Assembly: GCA_018058135.1 (NCBI GenBank)
Contig: JAGPCK010000001.1
Span: forward strand, 1-60,616
Source of the DNA: Bacteroidia bacterium
GTDB taxonomy: Bacteria; Bacteroidota; Bacteroidia; UKL13-3
Direction: 5' to 3'
DNA length: 60,616 nt
Position numbers and translations under genes: made by a program. The notes below the pieces were generated by a model. It had not been told where the DNA came from. It searched no databases and saw only the letters and a program-made list of their open reading frames with translations. Shown here piece by piece: positions 9,255 through 18,569 of this stretch (the stretch's first letter is position 1; every line of letters begins with the position of its first letter).

Positions 9255-10160
9255 GTGAAATTTGCTTCCATAGATATTGGCTCCAATGCCGTCCGTTTAC
9301 TAATTTCAAGTTGGACACCTGATAATATTAATGAACCCTTTAAGCGGGTGGAATTTGTTCGCGTTCCACTGCGATTGGGTGATGATGCCTTTCGGGATAA
9401 AAAAATCAGTAAAGAGAAAAAACAACTGCTCTACAAAGCGATGGAAGCCTTCCGTTTATTGATGGATGTTCATGGTGTAGATGATTATATGGCCTGTGCC
9501 ACATCTGCCATGCGCGAAGCTAAAAACGGGAAAAAAATTGCCCAAAAAATTGCAGACGAACTCGATATTGAAATTGATATCATTACAGGAAAACGGGAAT
9601 CGGAACTCATACTGCGTTCAGTAAAAGATTATTTTCCTGAAACCGGCAATTACTTGACCATTGACGTAGGCGGAGGCAGTACTGAAATGACCATTATTGA
9701 AGACCATGAGCCTATGTTCTCCGCTTCCTTTGATATTGGTACCGTGCGCATGATAGACAGTTCCATTAAAGAAAAAACCTGGGACGAGGCCGAAAAATGG
9801 ATAAAAGAACATACCTCACATTTGAAAACCGTAACGGCTATTGGCACCAGCGGTACCATGAACAAACTTTACCGAATGGGTCAGGAACCCGGAGAAGAGT
9901 TTATCTCTTACACCAACCTGTTGGAGTTGCATAAAATGCTGAAGAAGTATACTGTGGCAGAGCGAATTGAGAAATTAAAGTTAAATCCCGATCGTGCTGA
10001 TGTAATTGAGCCATCTGCCTTTATCTACCTGAAAATCATGAAGTGGGCAGGATGTGAAAAAATACACTCACCAAGTGCCGGCTTAAAAGACGGAATGCTT
10101 ATGGAATTGGCTTCCCGATACGACAAAGTACTAAAAGTAGCTTTAGAATCTGATAATTAA
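9255..10160 (+). CDS. Ppx/GppA-family exopolyphosphatase
   Basis: A 301-residue cytosolic phosphatase of the actin/Hsp70 ATPase fold, hydrolysing polyphosphate ends or pppGpp. Phosphate loops are clear: ASIDIGSNAVRLLIS at the N-terminus and LTIDVGGGSTEMTI around residue 135; AIGTSGTMNKLY follows. It has only the two-domain core and lacks the C-terminal HD-like domain of E. coli Ppx. The start is a GTG at 9255 directly before KFASIDIGSN; no ATG fits. A near-consensus promoter box (TAGTTTG) lies upstream at about 9230. Confidence 0.9.
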   Translation: MKFASIDIGSNAVRLLISSWTPDNINEPFKRVEFVRVPLRLGDDAFRDKKISKEKKQLLYKAMEAFRLLMDVHGVDDYMACATSAMREAKNGKKIAQKIADELDIEIDIITGKRESELILRSVKDYFPETGNYLTIDVGGGSTEMTIIEDHEPMFSASFDIGTVRMIDSSIKEKTWDEAEKWIKEHTSHLKTVTAIGTSGTMNKLYRMGQEPGEEFISYTNLLELHKMLKKYTVAERIEKLKLNPDRADVIEPSAFIYLKIMKWAGCEKIHSPSAGLKDGMLMELASRYDKVLKVALESDN

Positions 10161-10223
10161 GCTCCTGACTGTATCCTGAGAAATAAAATTAAGAGTAAAG
10201 TCTTGTTTTTTAAACGAATGCCC

Positions 10224-10231
10224 TATATTTG
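10224..10231 (+). promoter_or_regulatory. TAnnTTTG promoter box of rpsT
   Basis: TATATTTG followed by C, 26 bp before the rpsT start. A TTG at 10203-10205 sits 18 bp upstream of the box and could be the -33 element. Confidence 0.65.
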
Positions 10232-10257
10232 CAGTCCTTTTTAAGAAATATACTGAA

Positions 10258-10512
10258 ATGGCAAATCATAAATCAGCTAAAAAACGCATCAGAGGTAACG
10301 CAGTAAAGCGTTTAAGAAACCGTTACCAGGCTAAGACCACCCGTACTATTGTAAAGAAATTACGCAGTACAGATAACAAGAAAGAAGCCAGCGAATTGCT
10401 GCAAAAGGTTTTCTCTATGCTGGATAAACTGGCAAAGAAAAATATTATACATAAAAACAAGGCGTCAAACCAGAAGTCAAAACTGGCTCGCTTAGTAAAA
10501 GCATTAGGTTAA
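10258..10512 (+). CDS. rpsT: 30S ribosomal protein S20
   Basis: An 84-residue, very Lys/Arg-rich, all-helical protein that binds 16S rRNA early in small-subunit assembly. The N-terminal [21 protein letters not shown] and the C-terminal [17 protein letters not shown] are diagnostic for S20. It is a single-gene unit: its own promoter box upstream and a strong intrinsic terminator 23 bp after the stop. Confidence 0.98.
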   Translation: MANHKSAKKRIRGNAVKRLRNRYQAKTTRTIVKKLRSTDNKKEASELLQKVFSMLDKLAKKNIIHKNKASNQKSKLARLVKALG

Positions 10513-10535
10513 GCTTAGGCTTGGCTATTTTTTTT

Positions 10536-10570
10536 ACCCTTTCGGCATTGCCGGAAGGGTTTTTTATTTT
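10536..10570 (+). terminator. Intrinsic terminator after rpsT
   Basis: A hairpin with arms ACCCTT-CGGCA and TGCCG-AAGGGT around a single-T turn, followed by a run of T. It closes the rpsT transcript before radC. Confidence 0.85.
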
Positions 10571-10617
10571 ATAGCCCCTTCATTCGCCCTTTTTCAAAAA
10601 AATAGTATCTTGCCCTT

Positions 10618-11316
10618 ATGTCAGATCCATCTGTTAATGTACCTATTAAATCCTGGGCCGAAGATGACCGGCCAAGAGAAAAACTCATCCACAAAGGTAA
10701 AAGTGCCCTGAGTAATGCAGAATTACTCGCCATTCTGATCAGTACCGGAACAAAAGAAGCTTCGGCAGTAGAATTAGGGAAACGCATCCTGAAACTGGCC
10801 ACTGACAACCTGAATGAATTAGGGAAGCTCAGCGTAAAGGACCTGATGAAGGTGAAGGGGATTGGGGAGGCCAAAGCTATCAGCATAGCTGCGGCACTTG
10901 AACTAGGCGCCAGACGAAAACACGAAGACGCCATGGAAAAACCATCCATCACTTCCTCTCGTGATGCGTTTAATATTTTACATCCTATACTTACCGATTT
11001 AAAAGTTGAAGAATTTTGGGTACTACTGCTCAACAGAGGAAACAAAGTCATCCACCGTTTCAAAGCTAGCGAAGGAGGTGTATCGGGTACCGTTGCCGAC
11101 CCTAAAGTAATTTTTAAAATGGCTTTAGAGCACCTCGCATCTTCCCTCATCCTGAGCCACAATCATCCATCGGGCAATACTAAACCCAGTCAGGCTGATA
11201 TTGATCTCACCAAAAAAATGAAAGAGGCCGGAAAACTACTCGACATTCAGGTACTCGACCACCTTATTATTACAGAAACAACTTACTACAGTTTTGCTGA
11301 TGAAGGAATGATGTAA
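10618..11316 (+). CDS. radC: RadC family protein with JAB/MPN domain
   Basis: A 232-residue protein with an N-terminal helix-hairpin-helix part (LMKVKGIGEAKAISIAAALELG, about residues 75-100) and a C-terminal JAMM metalloprotease-like fold with SHNHPSGNTKPSQAD holding the HxH-x(n)-D metal ligands. It was historically named for DNA repair, but its true role is unsettled. Near-consensus TATCTTG lies 6 bp before the ATG, pointing to a very short leader. Confidence 0.93.
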   Translation: MSDPSVNVPIKSWAEDDRPREKLIHKGKSALSNAELLAILISTGTKEASAVELGKRILKLATDNLNELGKLSVKDLMKVKGIGEAKAISIAAALELGARRKHEDAMEKPSITSSRDAFNILHPILTDLKVEEFWVLLLNRGNKVIHRFKASEGGVSGTVADPKVIFKMALEHLASSLILSHNHPSGNTKPSQADIDLTKKMKEAGKLLDIQVLDHLIITETTYYSFADEGMM

Positions 11317-11347
11317 AGCTGCTTGCTTTTTAACATCTTTGCCACGT

Positions 11348-12589
11348 ATGCAACACCACCGTATTGTAATTGCAGGCGCGGGGCCTGCCGGAACAAGCAC
11401 CTCCCTGTTCTTAGCTAAGGCGGGCATTCCTCACCTGATTATTGACAAGGCCTCTTTCCCCCGCGATAAGGTGTGTGGTGATGCTTTAAGTGGTAAAGTG
11501 GTGGAAGTAATGAAAAAACTGGATGCTTCCATGATAGACGAAATGAGTGCTGCATCACAAAAATTTATGGGAAGCTACGGTGTAGTGTTTGGTGCACCCA
11601 ACGGCAAGGAGTTGTCCATCCCGTTCCGTTCAATTAAAAATACCGATACAACTGCACCCGGATTTATAAGTAAGCGCGTTGATTTCGATGATTACCTCTT
11701 TCGCCAACTCAATCGCACATATGCTGAGGTTAAAGAAAATGCAACTTTAGAAAATGTACAGCGCACAGGCACGCAACTGCATTTGGATATACACTACAAT
11801 GGAACTTACGAAACCATCTCTTGCGATATGCTTATTGATGCACAGGGTGACCGTAGTGTGTGCAACAAACAACTGGCCGGTATAAAAAAAGAAGATGCAC
11901 ATTATTGTGCCGGCATTCGGGCTTACTATAAAAATGTAACCGGCTTTAATGAAGGTAATTTTATTGAGCTGCATTTTCTTGAAGAACTTTTGCCGGGTTA
12001 CTTCTGGATTTTTCCATTACCCAACGGCATGGCAAATGTGGGTGCAGGCATGTTGAGCAAAACCGTAAGTGATAAAAAGATAAACCTGCGCGAAGCCATG
12101 CTCAAAGCCATTAAAGAAAATCCGCGCATTAAAGAACGTTTTAAAGATTCGGAACTTGTCGGCAAAATTCAGGGCTGGGGATTACCGCTGGGGTCAAAAA
12201 AAAGAAATATATCGGGAGATAATTTCTTACTTACGGGTGATGCAGGCTCTCTCATCGACCCGTTTACCGGAGAAGGTATTGGCAATGCCTTATATAGTGG
12301 TATGCTGGCCGCAGCCATGTGTGAAAAAGCCATACAGCACAATCGTTTTGATGCTGCTTTTTTAAAGGAGTATGAACACAATATTTACGATCGTTTATGG
12401 GATGAGCTTAAACTTAGTCACACCTTACAGAAATTATGCAAGTATCCCTCGCTGTTTAACTTTGTGGTGAACAAAGCACACAAAAGCAAAACACTTCGTG
12501 AAACTATCTCGTGCATGTTTGATGACATTGACATGCGCAGCCAATTCAGCAATCCGTTGTTTTACCTGAAAATGTTGCTGAATAAATAA
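11348..12589 (+). CDS. Geranylgeranyl reductase-like FAD-dependent oxidoreductase
   Basis: A 413-residue flavoprotein. ATG 11348 is preferred over an upstream in-frame TTG at 11339 that overlaps a promoter-like CATCTTTG. The FAD Rossmann motif IVIAGAGPAGTSTSLFLAKAG opens the protein; PRDKVCGDALSG and the second FAD motif LLTGDAGSLIDPFTGEGIGNAL are typical of the geranylgeranyl reductase/GGR family. It probably reduces isoprenoid double bonds, for example on quinone or lipid side chains; the substrate is not shown by context. Confidence 0.88.
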   Translation: MQHHRIVIAGAGPAGTSTSLFLAKAGIPHLIIDKASFPRDKVCGDALSGKVVEVMKKLDASMIDEMSAASQKFMGSYGVVFGAPNGKELSIPFRSIKNTDTTAPGFISKRVDFDDYLFRQLNRTYAEVKENATLENVQRTGTQLHLDIHYNGTYETISCDMLIDAQGDRSVCNKQLAGIKKEDAHYCAGIRAYYKNVTGFNEGNFIELHFLEELLPGYFWIFPLPNGMANVGAGMLSKTVSDKKINLREAMLKAIKENPRIKERFKDSELVGKIQGWGLPLGSKKRNISGDNFLLTGDAGSLIDPFTGEGIGNALYSGMLAAAMCEKAIQHNRFDAAFLKEYEHNIYDRLWDELKLSHTLQKLCKYPSLFNFVVNKAHKSKTLRETISCMFDDIDMRSQFSNPLFYLKMLLNK

Positions 12590-12681
12590 TTCCCTCTTTG
12601 ATTAAATTGCATGCAACTTATCTGTGCAATTATACGTCACAAGGTAATAGTCCTATTTTATTGACCAAAAACCTGAGTGCT

Positions 12682-15600
12682 ATGAAAACAAAAACTAACT
12701 TGATTATTGGCTCTATCGGGCTGATTTTCTACCTGAGCATGGCTACTGTATTTGCACAAACAACCATCAAAACAGACAAGTTATTCAACAATGGGTGCAA
12801 ACACCAATCGCTAACTGTTACATTAAAGAATCCTCCCACAGGTGCCACGGGTTATTCCTGGAATTGGGGTGATGGTAATTCTTCATCTAGTTCAACATTA
12901 CCATTTGCACAACATATTTACAGCAACTCAGGAAAATTCATTATCAGTTGTACTGTTAGTGGGGTTAATCAAACTTACTTTTCAGATACCGTATATGTGA
13001 ACAATCTTCCCAAGGCAGAAATAGTTACTACGAATGGCAATAAATTTTGTAACGGACAAGCTGTTTGTTTTCAAGACAACTCAACAATCGCATTACCACT
13101 CAGCGGGCGACCTGTTGCTCCACTCACAAAAAGGTTAGTGCTTCATGGTGACGGATCAAGAGACGGAAATCCGTTAAGTGTTAAAAATTTCTGCTACACT
13201 TACCCCTCTCCCGACTACAATGTATATACCATAACTATGGTTGTTACCGATGCAACAGGTTGTACAGACACGATCATAAAACCCAACCATATCTACATTG
13301 TTGGAAATCTTAAAGCAAAGTACTCTTTTACCGCACCTGAAGGCTGTAAACAAACTCCGATAAGATTTCATACAGATGCCCTTTTCCTTAATCAAACACG
13401 ATCAGAAATTCTCTATCCTGACTCCATAAAACGTTTTAGCTGGCTATTCGGAGATGGGACAGTTGACAGTGTGAATTGGCAAGGAGTGCCACACCGCTAT
13501 TCTACAAATGGTGTATTTTCTCCTGGTTTGTTTGTAGAAGACATAAACGGATGCAAAGATACTTTCACAATAAACGGTGCTGTGCGAAATACCAGTTTTG
13601 CTTTTAATTTACATTCTATTGTTGATAGCGCCTGTGCCAACCCCGGTATCATTTGCTGGAAACAAACCCCTGTTGCGGGAGCAAGCAAGCTGTGGGAATT
13701 CTGGATTAGCCCGAACCCCAAATTTAACCCGTCAACTGGAAAGTATGCTATTCCCAGCGGAACCGGATGGCAACCACTTTCACCTGATCCAAAGGTTTTC
13801 ACAGAAGATGCCAGCTTCGAGCCTTGCAGAACCATTCCGTGTGGAATGGCCAGAGTACTGTTGAAAATAACAGCACCCGGATGTAAAGACACTACCTGGT
13901 TTTGGGACACTGTAGAAGTGCTTGGCCCAGATGCACAAATTGAGGTAGCAGGTATAAGCGGTTATGCTGTTGCTGATAGCATGCGCTATCAGTGCAAAGT
14001 GGTAAACACAGTTCACTTTCCCAACAACTCTTGCCATTACAAGGCTTTTCATGTGCAACGATTGTGGAACTTCGGAGACAAATATGCCCGTCAATGTACA
14101 ACTGATACAAAAAACGGAATCAATGTGAACGGCAACGACACACTTAGCTTATTGGATCCCGTTAAATACCCTCCGGGAAGTAACCGACCTTGTAACTGTA
14201 ATTTTTCAGTTGATTCACTGCCATCGCACAGCTATACCGATTGGGACACATTGGCCCTAAGGGCAGTAAACGGGTTTACATTTATCCAACCCAATCAACC
14301 TCCTTACTCTACCAAAAACTTCCCTGAGTATAAAGCGAAGTTGATGTTGTACGATAGTGTAAACAAATGCGGAGATACCGATAGTGTATTGCTGTTTTTC
14401 GGCCCTCCGAAGGCCGGTCCGGCCGATGCATCTATTACTCCTTCAGGTCATACCAAAGTAGTATTACCATATGTAAACTATAGTGACCCTATAACTTTAA
14501 AACGAAGCGGTATAATGTGTTTTGGTGCAGCCCCCAACGGAATTATATTTGATCTGAGTGGATTGCAGCCTTCCTCTTCACGCTCCCATGTCTCCATCAA
14601 CTTCGACTCAGCAGCAGGTATCCACAGTTCCAAATGGACCACACAAGCCGCTTTATTTAAGCAGTTGAACAATCAATCGCCATGGAATATCCCTGCCTCA
14701 CCTAAACAGTGGCCCAACAGTATTGCAAAAAATTATTATGATCCTCCCGGGCTTGCTGATACCAATGGCTGGATAACTATTGGTATTGTAGCAGGTAACG
14801 GTTATGGAAATAACCGGTGCTACGATACAGCATACTATCATAACTTTTTAAGACTTACCCCAGTCACACCTGCTTGGGACATTGTAGACAAATTGCCAAG
14901 CGGACAAGTGAAGAACTTTGGGATGAGGCCATTTACATTACGGGGGTCTTTGCGTAAGAATTATCAAGACAGCATTTTGGCCATCGTGTGGAACTGGCAG
15001 GATGGCTGGGTTGATGTGGACAGTATACTGAGGCCGGGTTACGTTAGAAATAATCTTCCTCCCGTACCAAGTTACCAGCGGATACGTTACAAAATTAATC
15101 CGCAGGGAACTGTCGTAGGTCAGTTGGATGTATCTCACCTGCCTTCAGGAGATGTGGGTTCAGACACCTTAAGTCATACCTATGTTACCAACGGACGCTA
15201 TTACCCTAATGTTTCACTCATCACGGTTTCGGGTTGTTTTCAATTCTCTATCAAAGAAATTGGCGTTGGCAATAACTTGCAAAGAAGTGTAAGTGATACC
15301 GTGGTGTGTACAGGAGATTCTGTATTGTTCCTTGATAGCGCTAACTATTACATTATGCCTGAACCTGTCTTCCCTCCATATTATTTACGCATGGGTCGTG
15401 ACCCTTATTTGGGCGGCTATAGAAAAGCGTTGCCTGTTGCACCTTATGTAACCGAAGAAATTTATTGGGATATCTATAAGCGAACAGTGAACGGAACAGA
15501 CTCCTTCATGCAACGTTTGACAGGTCCCTTGAAAAAACATGCTTTCGCTGAACGCGGTTTATATATCATCAAAATGCTGGTGCGAGACAGTACAAATAAT

Positions 15601-16506
15601 ATTGATACTGCACAGTTCCCAATGCGGGTAAATGTGGTAGGTGTGGATGCCGGAATATATACTGTAAAAAATCCTTTTGATTGTGATGATACCATTCAGC
15701 TTTATGATTCATCAGTGGTATTTGACGCTTTTAAAACCCTGTACGGACAAGAAACTGATCAAATAAAACCTGAGAATCAAAACGGATATTACTGGGAGTT
15801 TGGAGACGGAAAAGCAAACAGCCCGTTAAAAAACCCTTATCATGAGTATACCAGTAATGGCACATTCCTCGTGATGCATATAGTAACAACTATTCAAGGT
15901 TGTACTGATACTGTTTACAAAAACATCAGCATTAACGGCAAAATACCGTTGTTTGATTTTATAGGTGACTCTATCGGTAAGGCTCCGTTTAAAGTTACCA
16001 TTGACAACAAATCAACCGGTACAAATTTCTTCTACTGGTACTTTGGTGATTATATTTTCCCTGAGATTACAGACAATGATTCCAACATGACCCATACTTA
16101 CAATGAACCGGGTGAATACTGTATTTATCTTGCCGCATCAAACGTAAATGACAACTGCAAAACAATCATTTACCCCGACAGTATGTCTCCAGTTGTTGGT
16201 AAACGTTGTGTAAAGGTTTTGGTTGATAGTGTAAAATTGGATGTGCTACAACCTGATTCCAAAAAATCTGTCTCCGTATACCCAAATCCTGCAACAAACG
16301 TATTAACTATTGAGTCACTAACAGACATAGTACAATCAGAGATTTGTATACTGGATATACTGGGCAGAAAGTGGTGCGGAGTGAAGCCAGTAGCTGTTAA
16401 ATCTAAACAATGTACCATCTCAGTAGAACATCTGAAGCAAGGGGCCTACCTGCTTGAACTGAAAAATGGTGAGACCATTTATCACCTGAGGTTTATTAAG
16501 AACTAA
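12682..16506 (+). CDS. Large PKD-repeat secreted protein with T9SS sorting domain
   Basis: A 1274-residue exported protein. ATG 12682 gives a signal peptide ending near VFAQ; the upstream frame has no signal. PKD-type modules are visible with the WxxGDG core: WNWGDGNS near the N-terminus, SWLFGDGTVD, WEFGDGKANS and YWYFGDYI near the C-terminus, each followed by the H-x-Y-x-x-x-G strand. Spaced Cys pairs suggest disulfides. The last roughly 80 residues (YPNPATNVLTIESL ... GAYLLELKNGETIYHLRFIKN) form a type A T9SS domain, so it is anchored at or released from the surface. Function is probably adhesion or polymer binding. Confidence 0.88.
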   Translation: MKTKTNLIIGSIGLIFYLSMATVFAQTTIKTDKLFNNGCKHQSLTVTLKNPPTGATGYSWNWGDGNSSSSSTLPFAQHIYSNSGKFIISCTVSGVNQTYFSDTVYVNNLPKAEIVTTNGNKFCNGQAVCFQDNSTIALPLSGRPVAPLTKRLVLHGDGSRDGNPLSVKNFCYTYPSPDYNVYTITMVVTDATGCTDTIIKPNHIYIVGNLKAKYSFTAPEGCKQTPIRFHTDALFLNQTRSEILYPDSIKRFSWLFGDGTVDSVNWQGVPHRYSTNGVFSPGLFVEDINGCKDTFTINGAVRNTSFAFNLHSIVDSACANPGIICWKQTPVAGASKLWEFWISPNPKFNPSTGKYAIPSGTGWQPLSPDPKVFTEDASFEPCRTIPCGMARVLLKITAPGCKDTTWFWDTVEVLGPDAQIEVAGISGYAVADSMRYQCKVVNTVHFPNNSCHYKAFHVQRLWNFGDKYARQCTTDTKNGINVNGNDTLSLLDPVKYPPGSNRPCNCNFSVDSLPSHSYTDWDTLALRAVNGFTFIQPNQPPYSTKNFPEYKAKLMLYDSVNKCGDTDSVLLFFGPPKAGPADASITPSGHTKVVLPYVNYSDPITLKRSGIMCFGAAPNGIIFDLSGLQPSSSRSHVSINFDSAAGIHSSKWTTQAALFKQLNNQSPWNIPASPKQWPNSIAKNYYDPPGLADTNGWITIGIVAGNGYGNNRCYDTAYYHNFLRLTPVTPAWDIVDKLPSGQVKNFGMRPFTLRGSLRKNYQDSILAIVWNWQDGWVDVDSILRPGYVRNNLPPVPSYQRIRYKINPQGTVVGQLDVSHLPSGDVGSDTLSHTYVTNGRYYPNVSLITVSGCFQFSIKEIGVGNNLQRSVSDTVVCTGDSVLFLDSANYYIMPEPVFPPYYLRMGRDPYLGGYRKALPVAPYVTEEIYWDIYKRTVNGTDSFMQRLTGPLKKHAFAERGLYIIKMLVRDSTNNIDTAQFPMRVNVVGVDAGIYTVKNPFDCDDTIQLYDSSVVFDAFKTLYGQETDQIKPENQNGYYWEFGDGKANSPLKNPYHEYTSNGTFLVMHIVTTIQGCTDTVYKNISINGKIPLFDFIGDSIGKAPFKVTIDNKSTGTNFFYWYFGDYIFPEITDNDSNMTHTYNEPGEYCIYLAASNVNDNCKTIIYPDSMSPVVGKRCVKVLVDSVKLDVLQPDSKKSVSVYPNPATNVLTIESLTDIVQSEICILDILGRKWCGVKPVAVKSKQCTISVEHLKQGAYLLELKNGETIYHLRFIKN

Positions 16507-16510
16507 AAAA

Positions 16511-16541
16511 AAAGAGGCTGTGCTGAAAATACAGCCTCTTT
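16511..16541. terminator. Bidirectional terminator between convergent genes
   Basis: Stem AAAGAGGCTGT / ACAGCCTCTTT with a 9-nt loop, A-run on one side and T-rich on the other. It serves both the PKD gene and the convergent glucosaminidase gene, overlapping the stop codon of the latter by two bases. Confidence 0.85.
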
Positions 16542-18474
16542 ATTTTACCCTTACCTGTTGCCCTATACTGAGTATAAAATCTGTTTTATTATTCAGCTTT
16601 AATAACTCATCAATGGGTACATTGTATTTGCGCGATATGGAATAGAACGTTTCTTTCGCCTGTACTGTGTGGTAAACCGGAACCTGTGGTTTTACCTCCT
16701 CTTTGGGTGCAGCTTTTTGATTCTGAAGTATTATTAACTCCTGGCCCACCCGGGCATTTAAATCTGTTAATTGATTAAGTGCAATCAACTCATCAACGGT
16801 GATGTTGTATTTGCGTGCAATACCATACAAGGTTTCCTGTTCTTCTACCACATGAATCCCTGTCTTAATATTGCTGCTGCGTTTAAATCCGCTTTGGTGC
16901 TGATTAACGATAAGTTGCTGCCCAATCTGAATGGAGTCCGTAGTTAGTTTATTCAGGTCCTTAAGCACGGCTACTTTCAAATTGTACTTACGTGATATGG
17001 AATAAAGTGTTTCTTTAGGTTGAACAGTATGCAAAAATGTTTCTTCGCTGTTATCAATGGTGCTATCTGCTCGTTGGGCCAGTGGCAACTCTTTTAAGTC
17101 AGCGGCAACTGCGTCCATGTTTTCCTGTGGTTTTTCTGAGATAGTAATTTGCTCTTCTTTAAGGTAGGAAGTGGTGGTGTCATTTTGTACTGTGGTATCA
17201 CTTACTGTTTGCACCAACTGCTGCGTTGCCTTTTCAGCTTCTACTTCTTTTCTTACCTGAGCAGTATCAGCGGGCATAGCTTTAATCTCTTCAATTACCG
17301 GTTGTGGCTTTACTGCATTCGATGAGTCATACACCACCACATTTTTCTGTTCAGGTTCTATTTTTTTCTCTTCCGGTTTTACCTGTGTAGGTTGTTGCTG
17401 CTTAACCACCTTTACTGAATCTTTCTTTATCACAACCTCTGCAGGTATGGGGGCAGGTGGGGGCAATTGAGGTATGAGCAGCGGACGGAACATTTCATCC
17501 TGACGGGTGCGTAAGCGGGGCATCTCTTTGCGTTTACCCTGAAGATTCAATACTTCACCCCACATAGGTTCAGTGCCAAACTCCATTTTGTTTAGTTTAT
17601 ACAGACTTTTGAGTTTTATGGCAAACCGTTGCGATATGCGGTACATGTTGTCGCCAAACTGAACTTCATAAGTAGCCACCTTTCCTTTATTAAATTTAGG
17701 CTTGAGGTAAAGCGTGTCACCTGATCTTGGGTTGGCTCCGCGTTTAATATCGTTGTACTTAAAAATCTGCCACACCATCATATCGTTGCGCAAGGCTATT
17801 TGGGCATAACTCTCTCCTTTAGCGGCAATAGTTACGGGTAAATTGTTCCATTCCTTAATTGCTACGGGTGCCGGCACAGGTTTAATCTCCTCTTTCTTCT
17901 CCGCTACCGGTGCGGGTAATGCAGGTTGAATATTCAATTCTCCTCCATCATATTGCTGCAGGTTATGTTTCTCAATAAAGTTGATGAGCAATTGCGGATA
18001 ATTGGGATTGGTGGCATATCCTGCTTTCTTTAATCCTTCAGCCCAGCCTTTGTAATCAGTAGGTGTAAGGTCAAATAAAAAAGCATAGCGTGAAGATTTC
18101 ATCAAAAAATCCGAATGGTCACGGTAAGAGTCTTCAGCTGTTGGATAAGCCCTGAAACATTCCTGAGGAGCATCATCGTCTTCATAAAGGGTACGGCCCG
18201 TCCACTCCTTCTTGCATTTTATACCAAAGTGATTGTTGGCCTCTGTGGCTAAACGGCTGTTACCGTTACCTGATTCCAGAATGCCCTGAGCCAATGTGAT
18301 GCTGGCCGGTATGCGCGAGCGTTTCATTTCAGCTATGGCCACATCCTTGTACTGCTGAATGTATTGTTCAGTGGTTGTTTTGGCTACATTCTGTGCTTTC
18401 CCCCAAATGCTGAACGCTGTGAAACAGACCATGAGGGAAATGCTTCTGATAAATTGTACTTTTGGCAAATTCAT
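16540..18474 (-). CDS. Glucosaminidase with LysM repeats
   Basis: A 644-residue exported peptidoglycan hydrolase. After a signal peptide (ending GKAQ) comes a GH73/flagellar-FlgJ-like glucosaminidase domain (residues 35-180; SRIPASITLAQGILESGNG carries the catalytic Glu, then NNHFGIKC and YRDHSDFL). Two degenerate LysM-like units follow (about 210-260 and 270-320), then a Pro/Glu/Lys-rich linker, and three clear LysM modules at the C-terminus (ETLYSISRKYNLKV, ETLYGIARKYNITV, ETFYSISRKYNVPI). It should cut the glycan backbone during growth or division. It is divergent from dsbD. Confidence 0.92.
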   Translation of the reverse strand: MNLPKVQFIRSISLMVCFTAFSIWGKAQNVAKTTTEQYIQQYKDVAIAEMKRSRIPASITLAQGILESGNGNSRLATEANNHFGIKCKKEWTGRTLYEDDDAPQECFRAYPTAEDSYRDHSDFLMKSSRYAFLFDLTPTDYKGWAEGLKKAGYATNPNYPQLLINFIEKHNLQQYDGGELNIQPALPAPVAEKKEEIKPVPAPVAIKEWNNLPVTIAAKGESYAQIALRNDMMVWQIFKYNDIKRGANPRSGDTLYLKPKFNKGKVATYEVQFGDNMYRISQRFAIKLKSLYKLNKMEFGTEPMWGEVLNLQGKRKEMPRLRTRQDEMFRPLLIPQLPPPAPIPAEVVIKKDSVKVVKQQQPTQVKPEEKKIEPEQKNVVVYDSSNAVKPQPVIEEIKAMPADTAQVRKEVEAEKATQQLVQTVSDTTVQNDTTTSYLKEEQITISEKPQENMDAVAADLKELPLAQRADSTIDNSEETFLHTVQPKETLYSISRKYNLKVAVLKDLNKLTTDSIQIGQQLIVNQHQSGFKRSSNIKTGIHVVEEQETLYGIARKYNITVDELIALNQLTDLNARVGQELIILQNQKAAPKEEVKPQVPVYHTVQAKETFYSISRKYNVPIDELLKLNNKTDFILSIGQQVRVK

Positions 18475-18569
18475 TGCAGCAAAGTTCTGAGCTCAAACCA
18501 AAAGCCGAACACAGGCAGGCAAGGTTTTTACTCACAAAACCATTTAATTTGTACAGTTAATAGTTCAAT

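Noticed and set aside
10569..11162. A 197-codon open frame on the minus strand opposite radC
   Set aside because: It lies within the radC coding region, has no family features and is Ser/Leu-rich as antisense shadows are; radC itself is unmistakable.
10618..11316. radC as a marker of a mobile element
   Set aside because: It lies among housekeeping genes (rpsT upstream, reductase downstream) with no plasmid or phage features.
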